Of a stretch of DNA of 64,000 nt, positions 23,514 through 30,185 are shown piece after piece. Made by a program: the position numbers and the translations under genes. Source of the DNA: Pareuzebyella sediminis (GTDB taxonomy: Bacteria; Bacteroidota; Bacteroidia; Flavobacteriales; Flavobacteriaceae); NCBI RefSeq assembly GCF_008367235.1, contig NZ_VTZS01000004.1, positions 1-64,000 on the forward strand. The letters are read 5' to 3'. The notes beneath the pieces were generated by a model, which had not been told where the DNA came from, did not search any database, and saw only the letters and a program-made list of their open reading frames with translations. Within the stretch, counting starts at the first letter, position 1. The number at the start of each line of letters is the position of its first letter.

Positions 23514-23966
23514 TTATTTGTTATTTTTATTCATATTTTGTAATTCCTCTATCACAACAAAAACAGCTTTTCCTGTATCCCAAAGTATAGTAACTGAATA
23601 AATTAATACAGTTGTCAGGATAACATTTCCAATATCTCTCTTGTATAAAAAGTCAATTTTGTTACTATCTAAAAGTAAAAGTGTAACTACACTCGAGCAA
23701 ATTAGGATTATTTGTTCTAAAAGTGATGCTTTCATTTCCCTAATTGTCGAGGAAAAGTCGAATTTCGGATAATCAACTACAATGTCTTGGATTTTAGAAG
23801 CTATTAACCCTAAAGTCGCTGTATTGATAGCTAAAAGTGTCAATAGCAGTCCAATTATGTTTTCTTTGAGATATCTAAATAAAAAATCTGATTCCAAGAA
23901 TTTTCCAAGGAATGTGATTATTATTCCTAGAACAATGTAAAATGATAAGTTTTTTATAGTATTCAA
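23514..23966 (-). CDS. Four-helix membrane protein, unrecognised, second gene of a two-gene module
   Basis: The 150-aa protein has hydrophobic segments at about residues 6-20, 36-56, 82-100 and 112-134, with a cytoplasmic-looking loop (KIQDIVVDYPKFDFSSTIREMKASL) between the second and third. I do not recognise the family. The start codon is TTG at 23966, which follows the TAA stop of the upstream gene with no spacing; no in-frame ATG lies near. Such exact abutting suggests coupled translation and a fixed partnership. Together with the 283-aa protein it looks like a two-component accessory module, possibly an effector with a membrane pore, but this is only architectural analogy. Confidence 0.65.
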   Translation of the reverse strand: MNTIKNLSFYIVLGIIITFLGKFLESDFLFRYLKENIIGLLLTLLAINTATLGLIASKIQDIVVDYPKFDFSSTIREMKASLLEQIILICSSVVTLLLLDSNKIDFLYKRDIGNVILTTVLIYSVTILWDTGKAVFVVIEELQNMNKNNK

Positions 23967-24818
23967 TTATTCAACTATGGTTTTATACAATTTAATTACT
24001 TGTTCAGCGGGTCCTTCAATATCAAGTTCTTTAACTTGAAAGATAACCGGATTTTCTTTTGTATTTAATTGTTTTCTTATGTTTTTGACTTTTAGTTTTA
24101 TACTTCCTGCGCCTTCTGAAGTATAGTCAACCAAACCCTTTACATCTTCATTGTCTTTAGAAATATTCTCCAACGTCCCTTTTTTTGGGGCTTTTATTGT
24201 GATGTGACTTTCGTGACTATTAGTGTTGTCTGCAAAGTTCTTAAATACTTTGGGTAAACTGCTTGAAATATTTGCAAGATTTGGCTTAATAAATTCAAAA
24301 TTGATATAGGTAATTTCATTTTGATGTTTCCCAACATAACTCCAAAACTCTACTTTGTCATAAAGTGCTTCTAATTCAATGTTTAGACCATATTTTTCAA
24401 GGTCTTTTCTAAACACTTTTTTCAAAATATTCTTTACTACGTCAGGGTTGCTAAATGCATCTGTATTATCGCTAATAGCAATTTTCTGAACGTCTGATTT
24501 ATTATTAAAAATGACATAAACATATGGTTCATCATCAATAACTAAGTTTTCAAAATTTTGAGTTATCGTAGTAGTCTTTTTTTGAGCTAACTTAAAAAGA
24601 TAGTAGTCATCTTCGTAATGCTCAAATTTTAGTGGATGGTTATTATTTTTAGAATCAACGAGATTATCTAAAACCTTTCCAAAAAATTCGTTTTTCCTTA
24701 ATTTGATTTCATCAATTGTGAATTTTTTGTTTTCAAATAAGTCAATTTGCCTATTGGCTGTTTCAATAGGTAAAAGATGATACCTATAAATGTGAAAATT
24801 GATTAGTTTGTCATCCAT
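23967..24818 (-). CDS. Unrecognised 283-aa soluble protein, first gene of a two-gene module
   Basis: No family was recognised with confidence. The sequence has no signal peptide or membrane helix. The N-terminal part (FHIYRYHLLPIETANRQIDLFENKKFTIDEIK) is followed by beta-rich stretches (YYLFKLAQKKTTTITQNFE, PYVYVIFNNKSDVQKIAIS) and a C-terminal domain rich in lysine and charged residues. It resembles phage-defence or abortive-infection proteins in general character, with no diagnostic motif. It is followed without spacing by a four-helix membrane protein and preceded by the palindrome at 24842-24908, so the pair is a cassette-like unit. Confidence 0.6.
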   Translation of the reverse strand: MDDKLINFHIYRYHLLPIETANRQIDLFENKKFTIDEIKLRKNEFFGKVLDNLVDSKNNNHPLKFEHYEDDYYLFKLAQKKTTTITQNFENLVIDDEPYVYVIFNNKSDVQKIAISDNTDAFSNPDVVKNILKKVFRKDLEKYGLNIELEALYDKVEFWSYVGKHQNEITYINFEFIKPNLANISSSLPKVFKNFADNTNSHESHITIKAPKKGTLENISKDNEDVKGLVDYTSEGAGSIKLKVKNIRKQLNTKENPVIFQVKELDIEGPAEQVIKLYKTIVE

Positions 24819-24841
24819 TTATTTCGGTTTTTCATAATTAT

Positions 24842-24908
24842 TGCCAACGGTTTGGCTATGAACATTAGCGTCCCGAAGAGCGCTATTGCCTATAGGTTTT
24901 GTTGTGCT
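24842..24908. repeat. attC-like imperfect palindrome, site 6
   Basis: The left arm begins TGCCAACGGTTTGGCTATGA and the right arm, read on the other strand, GCACAACAAAACCTATAGGC. The inner stem TTAGCG pairs with CGCTAT around CCCGAAG. The outermost CAAC/GTTG pair and the GGTTTGG(C)TATG element match sites 1 and 3. It separates the two-gene module from the ATPase gene. Confidence 0.6.
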
Positions 24909-24917
24909 TAGTTTTAA

Positions 24918-26198
24918 TTAACAATTATCACTTTTCATTCTAATAAATATTTTAAATACTGTATCAGTAAATTCTAAATAATCTTTTCCAATACTATTCA
25001 GTATTTGTTCATAATTCTCACTCTCTTTATGTCTAAAACTTAAGAGGTATTTAATTACATTCTTAGGATTTTTGATTCCTATATTTGCGCAATGTTTATG
25101 TATTTCGCTTCGTTTTATTCTTTGGGGAGTCATACCGGCAAGGGCCTTCAACACAATTTCACGCTCTTTGTCTTCACCAATAATTGAACAATATAAGGTA
25201 TCCAACTCAGGTTCATATTGCACTAATTTTTCTAATCCTTTGAGAAGATGTTGATTGTTTATAGTTCCTTTAGATTTAAATCCTTTTAATTCAGCAAATT
25301 CGTCAAGGGCTTATTGACCACAGAGCTGAACGAAATATGGGAATCCAGCAGACATATCAAAAACAATCTTTCTAACTTTACTATTAAAAGATATCAAATT
25401 GTGATTATTTTCTTCAGCTAAATCAAAAATATTATTGACCTCTTCTTCGGTCATAGGTGTTATCTTTATCCTGCCTTGATATAAAAGTCTGTTAACTGAT
25501 TTATGCCCTTCTATTAATTCGGAATAATCTGATGCAATACCTGATATTAAAAATTTCACTTTTCCTTTTGATAGAGCTTTCATTAAGCTAGCTAGTTTAC
25601 TTTTATTCTCAACTAAGTCAAACTCGTCAATTACAATTAATAGTTCTTCTTGTTTTTGTAATATTTCATTTTGAATTGTTAAAACCACGTTTGTGAAGGT
25701 TTCTATTACTGATTTCTCTTCGATGGCTTTTTCTATGCGTTTATCTGTGGAAGTTGACGAAAGATTTAAAAGTTTTAGGAGGCCAAGACCCACACTATCG
25801 GTTGATTGTTGTTCTGTTGAAGTTAATCTTGTTTTTATTATTTTTTTTAAGCCCTCTGGACTAGTTAATATTCGTTGTAAAATTTGCTCAACATTTTGAG
25901 TCCCTGAATCACAAGTTATAGAAGCAATCTGATAGTTGAAAAAGTCTTTATTATATTTTTTATGTAAGCCATGCTTATGGATTAAATAGGTATTTCCTTC
26001 TGCTATCATTCTAATCATAGCAACGAAAGACGATTTTCCTATACCTCTTTCCCCATAAACAATTACGCTATTTCCTTTTCTGCTTAAAGCTTGTAAGGCT
26101 CTTTCAATATCAGATTTTCTTCCGGAGAACCATTTTGGGTCATCAATTTCATGACCGGGGAAGAAAGTATTATTTATATCAATTGTTTTTGTAAACAT
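24918..26198 (-). pseudogene. AAA-family ATPase (Orc1/Cdc6-like) interrupted by one in-frame stop codon
   Basis: The N-terminal 295 codons (from 26198) encode a P-loop ATPase: an upstream WFSGRKSDIERALQAL box, Walker A GERGIGKSS (about residues 50-58), Walker B LLIVIDEFDLV and a following KFLISGIASDYSEL segment. They end FPYFVQLCGQ and then a TAA at 25311-25313. The same frame remains open after the stop: ALDEFAELKG, a winged-helix-like domain and a stop at 24918, with no frameshift. Restoring one codon would give about 426 aa, the usual length of this ATPase type. Without tools I cannot separate a true nonsense mutation from a sequencing error or programmed read-through. The downstream part alone has a possible GTG start at 25223. 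The role is unknown. Confidence 0.75.
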
Positions 26199-26665
26199 GT
26201 ATTATTTTATTACACACACCTTGTTTAGTTCCCTATAAAATATTTTTAGCCCTCAAATTATGTCGTTAAACGATGATTCATTCGACTTTTAGTTGACGGG
26301 AGCGGCCCTCTCGATTTACCTATAAAAAGAGGTCCTGAGCCGTTCTACGGCCACAGGTATCAGGTAGTTCTTGAGCAGAAAGTGGGGCAGGCCTAAATAT
26401 AGGGGGTTTTACGACAGCGTACTTACGGTTTTCTGTAACCGCATAAAATGGGCTAGTACTTTTCTCTTTCTTGGCATTTCTTAACCACACCTTTACCTAA
26501 AAAAGGGCTGTCCGCACGGGGCGTACTGTTCGGCGCTTTGTAGAAAACCAATGAATCTTTGGAGCTATTATCAGCCCACTATTGTTGCTATTTGTGGCGT
26601 ACCGAGCGAAGGGCGGGCATACCTAGTCGGGCTCGTTAATCCGGTCAGCCGGGGCGGCCTTATGG
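26199..26665. other. Intergenic region with a possible remnant and a leader-like fragment
   Basis: No gene is supported. On the minus strand, 26319-26408 reads NPLYLGLPHFLLKNYLIPVA and continues VERLRTSFYR before a stop codon; it looks like the end of a former protein gene but has no upstream body. Just upstream of the ATPase start the minus strand reads TTTTATAGGGAACTAAACAA, which recalls TTTTATAGTATCTTAGGGAG in the leader at 16641-16703; the match is weak. The rest shows nothing recognisable. Confidence 0.35.
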
Positions 26666-28858
26666 TTAGACCTCATATTTTAAGAGCCTCAAGGCGTTCA
26701 ACACGACCAATAACGTTGAACCCTCATGCCCTACTACGGCGGGCCCTATGGCAATACTTCCTATGATGGTAAGCGGCACTAAAATAGCCACCATGCCCAA
26801 ACTTATGGCTAAATTTTGTTGTATGATCTGTTTCGCTTTTCGACTTAAACCGATAACGAACGGTAGATTATCGAGTTTATCGGCCATCAAGGCGATATCG
26901 GCCGTTTCGAGGGCCACATCTGAGCCGGCCGCCCCCATGGCAATACCAACCGTACTCTTGGCCATGGCGGGGGCATCGTTGACCCCATCACCGACCATGG
27001 CCACATTGCCGAGCTGTTTTTTTAATGCTTCGATGGCATGTACCTTGTCTTCGGGAAGTAGACTGCCCATAGGGTCGGTAATGCCCAGGTCGTCGGCAAT
27101 GGCATCTGCGACTTTTTGGTGGTCTCCGGTCAACATGACCATTCTTTTGATGCCCATATCTTTTAGCGTGGCCAGAGTAGCCCGCGCCTCTTTACGAGCG
27201 ACGTCCATGACCGCAATAATACCTAGATAGCGCTTGTCTTGACCCACGATCATGGCGGTTTGCCCCCGTGATTCAAGGGCCGCCATTTTTTCATCGATTT
27301 CCTGAGGTACTTTTTCCCCGGTCCATTCTTCAAAAAGCCTGCGGTTTCCGATATGAACCGTAGTACCCTCCACTTCTGCTTGAACCCCTCTCGCCGTCAA
27401 TGCTTTTAAGTTTATCGCTTTAGGGATAGGTACATCGTTCAATTCTTTGGTGCCACCGTCGACAATGGCTGCCGCCAAGGGATGGTCGCTCAAGCCTTCA
27501 ACGGCGACCGCCGTTTTCAAGAGATGGGTTTTTTGAACAGCTCCGAACGGAATCACGCTGGTCAACATGGGTCTTCCTTGGGTGAGCGTTCCTGTTTTGT
27601 CAAAGGCAATGGCTTTTAGTCCGCCTAAATCCTCCAGAGGGCGCCCGCCTTTGATCAGCACCCCTTGCCGGGCCGCACGGGCAATCCCCGCCAAGACGGC
27701 ACTGGGGGTTGAAATGGCCAAGGCACAGGGCGATGCGGCTATGAGCACCGACATGGCGCGATAAAAACTTTGCTGAAAGGTTTCGTCAAGAACAAGAAAA
27801 GCGAACATTAATAAAATCACCAAGACCAGCACCAACGGCACATAGTACTTTTCAAATTTGTCGGTCAGGTGTTGTGTGGGCGACTTTTGGGTCTCGGCCT
27901 CTTTGACCAAGGTAATAAGGCGTGAAAGGGTGCTGTCTTTCGCATGCTTCAGCACTTTGATTTCCAAAACCCCGCTACCATTGATGGTGCCCGCAAAAAC
28001 CCGATACTCCGGAAGCAGTGCATCAATGGTCTTGTCCTGCCAGTCCGGACATGGCCGTTTGTCTACCGGCATACTCTCCCCGGTGATGGACGCTTGGTCG
28101 ACAGGGCTTGTACCTTCAATGACCACGCCGTCCGCTGCAATTTTCGAATTGGGTTTGACCACAATAATATCCCCAATTTTGAGCTGTTCGATAGGCACTT
28201 CCGTCAAGGTACCCTGGTGCTTGAGCAACGCCACCGGAGGGGCCAACTTCGACAGGGCCGCGATGGATTTCCGTGCGCGGTTCATGGCATAATGCTCCAG
28301 GGCATGCCCCAAGCTGAACAAAAACAGCAATAAGGCGGCTTCCCCCCATTTTTCCAATAGGGCGGCTCCTACCGCCGCAAAAAGCATCAGAAAATCTATT
28401 TCGAACTTGCCCCTCAATACATCTTTCCCCGCCGTAATAAACGTAAAAAAACCGCCGAACAAAGCGCCTACGATAAAGAGTATGGTAGCCGTACGGTCGG
28501 CAATTTGGGGAATAAAGGAAACGATCAGGCCCAACAACCAAAAGATACCACTGATCACGGCAAAATAAAGCTCAGTGTTCTCGCCTAAAAATAAAAGTCG
28601 GGAAGACATTTGATGGTCGTCGTCGGTCTTGACATCCTCAGGCGTACCCTTGACTTTTTGAATAGCATACCCCACCTCCTGTATGGATTTAATAATTTCA
28701 TCTTGAGAGGTTTGATCCACATCCCATTTCAATTGCACAAAACCGGAGGTGGAAACCGATACCTCGCTAATACCTTTTCTTTTGGTCAAGATATGCTCAA
28801 GCCTTCGAAGCTTACGGGCATGTTTAATCTCATTGAGTTGAATTCGCAGTGTCTTCAT
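26666..28858 (-). CDS. P1B-4-type heavy-metal transporting P-type ATPase
   Basis: This 730-aa metal pump has an N-terminal heavy-metal-associated-like domain (residues 1-70) that lacks the CxxC metal pair, six or more membrane helices, the A-domain (about residues 210-300, SITGESMP), the transmembrane motif SPCALAISTP in place of CPC, the phosphorylation site DKTGTLTQG, the nucleotide-binding motif SDHPLAAAIV and the hinge GDGVNDAPAM. The last helices contain HEGSTLLVVLNALR, the HEG(G/S)T motif that together with SPC defines the P1B-4 subgroup (Co2+, Fe2+ or Zn2+ export). It should remove a divalent metal from the cytosol. No metal regulator lies next to it. Translation starts at 28858. Confidence 0.9.
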   Translation of the reverse strand: MKTLRIQLNEIKHARKLRRLEHILTKRKGISEVSVSTSGFVQLKWDVDQTSQDEIIKSIQEVGYAIQKVKGTPEDVKTDDDHQMSSRLLFLGENTELYFAVISGIFWLLGLIVSFIPQIADRTATILFIVGALFGGFFTFITAGKDVLRGKFEIDFLMLFAAVGAALLEKWGEAALLLFLFSLGHALEHYAMNRARKSIAALSKLAPPVALLKHQGTLTEVPIEQLKIGDIIVVKPNSKIAADGVVIEGTSPVDQASITGESMPVDKRPCPDWQDKTIDALLPEYRVFAGTINGSGVLEIKVLKHAKDSTLSRLITLVKEAETQKSPTQHLTDKFEKYYVPLVLVLVILLMFAFLVLDETFQQSFYRAMSVLIAASPCALAISTPSAVLAGIARAARQGVLIKGGRPLEDLGGLKAIAFDKTGTLTQGRPMLTSVIPFGAVQKTHLLKTAVAVEGLSDHPLAAAIVDGGTKELNDVPIPKAINLKALTARGVQAEVEGTTVHIGNRRLFEEWTGEKVPQEIDEKMAALESRGQTAMIVGQDKRYLGIIAVMDVARKEARATLATLKDMGIKRMVMLTGDHQKVADAIADDLGITDPMGSLLPEDKVHAIEALKKQLGNVAMVGDGVNDAPAMAKSTVGIAMGAAGSDVALETADIALMADKLDNLPFVIGLSRKAKQIIQQNLAISLGMVAILVPLTIIGSIAIGPAVVGHEGSTLLVVLNALRLLKYEV

Positions 28859-29226
28859 GGATGGAAAGTACGCTGAATAGTTTTATATCGTAGAATCTAT
28901 GTTGAGGATGGAGAACATTTTTTTGAACGTGCCGTTACCGGAAACCACAAAATAGCGAATTCAGGGGTAGCTGCTATGCAAAGGGTCGGGCTGCCGGCCG
29001 CGTTACTTTCGTATCTCATTATCTATGAATAAAGATAGGGAAACTTTTGATGCATACCTCCACCCGATAAATCCCGCAGGGTCAGCAATGAGTCCCTTTT
29101 TCATACGACCCTTAATCTAGCTTAACCGTTGTCAAAGTGCGCCATAGCATCGTTTACTTGCTCATGGGAAACTCCTCGACCTCGGATAGCTGGTGTGCCT
29201 TCCACAAAAATGCAGCATGGTTTTGG
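28859..29226. other. Intergenic stretch without a supported gene
   Basis: This lies between the P-type ATPase start and the DeoR stop, both on the minus strand. I found no terminator or promoter that I would defend. The 34 codons after the DeoR stop codon happen to stay open in frame (29122-29226) but show no family features. Confidence 0.3.
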
Positions 29227-29976
29227 TCAGTACAGGTTTAGCCCCGCTATTCTAAAATCGTTCAAAAGGGCGTCGTCGGGATCTAACTCGGTGATCATCG
29301 TTGCAATATCATTAAGCTCGCACGTTTGATAGCGGTTTCTGGAATTTAACTTTTCCGAGATGGTCAGGAGTACCGGATTTTTAGCGGCGTGCACCACGGC
29401 CTTTTTTACCTGTACGCTTTCCCAATCGAATTCGGTAAGGCCGTGGATAGGATCGACGTATCCCGTTCCCAAAAAGCTATAGTCTACCTTGATTTTTGAA
29501 AGGTTGTGAATGGCATTGCCCCCTGAGGCGATCAAGCTCTCCTTGGCCAAGGTTCCCCCTATCAGCACGACCTCCAACTTAGGCTTTTTACTGAGTTCCA
29601 TGGCTACGGGCAGGCTGAGCGTAAAACAGGTAAGGCTCATCTTTGAGGGAATCAGACGGGCGAGTTCCAGACAGGTGGTCCCCCCGTGTATGATAATAAC
29701 GTTACCGTTTTTTAATAGTCGTAGGGCTTTTTCCGCGATCTTGGTCTTTTTGGAAAGCGCGTACACCTGGTCTTGGTCACCGGTAGTATTGGCGAATCCC
29801 AGCGAGATGGCGCCACCGTGCACCTTTTGTAGTTTTTTTTCGGCATCCAGATAGATGACGTCCCTGCGTACGGTATCAACGGAAACGTTCAGCACTTCTG
29901 AGATATCGGTAAGCAATATGCGGTTGTGCAAGGCGACCTCGTTCAGGATAACCTGATGTCTCTCTTCCTTGAGCAT
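29227..29976 (-). CDS. DeoR/GlpR family transcriptional regulator
   Basis: The ATG at 29976 (MLKEERHQVILNEV) gives a standard 249-aa DeoR protein; the longer open frame to 30087 adds an AT-rich, non-conserved leader and is less likely. The N-terminal winged helix is complete (ILLTDISEVLNVSVDTVRRDVIYLDAEKKLQKVHGGAI, about residues 18-57). The C-terminal DeoRC sensor has GNVIIIHGGTTCLELARLIP and IGGTLAKESLIASGG, the sugar-phosphate isomerase-like fold. It reads away from the SusC gene across a divergent region of about 210 bases, and so probably represses this locus in response to a sugar phosphate. DeoR control of a SusCD locus is less usual than hybrid two-component or AraC control. Confidence 0.85.
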   Translation of the reverse strand: MLKEERHQVILNEVALHNRILLTDISEVLNVSVDTVRRDVIYLDAEKKLQKVHGGAISLGFANTTGDQDQVYALSKKTKIAEKALRLLKNGNVIIIHGGTTCLELARLIPSKMSLTCFTLSLPVAMELSKKPKLEVVLIGGTLAKESLIASGGNAIHNLSKIKVDYSFLGTGYVDPIHGLTEFDWESVQVKKAVVHAAKNPVLLTISEKLNSRNRYQTCELNDIATMITELDPDDALLNDFRIAGLNLY

Positions 29977-30185
29977 GGGTTGGATGGTTTTGTGAATTGG
30001 TCGATTATTAACAAATGTATGATGAAATTGTAAATTTTCTGGCTTGTTCACTGCTGATTTTCGATATTTTGCAAAATTATATAGCATAAAACAGCAAACA
30101 TTTCTTTTTTTCCTACTTTTACCTCATGCACTTCTTCCTTTTTATGTACGGAATGGTGCTCTTTTATAAACTAACTCATCAATCT

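Noticed and set aside
23514-24818. Assignment of the two-gene module to the Kiwa phage defence system
   Set aside because: Only the pairing of a soluble and a four-helix membrane protein is similar; no diagnostic sequence was recognised.
29122-29226. In-frame open stretch after the DeoR stop codon
   Set aside because: The regulator is already full length and the extension shows no conserved features; read-through is not supported.
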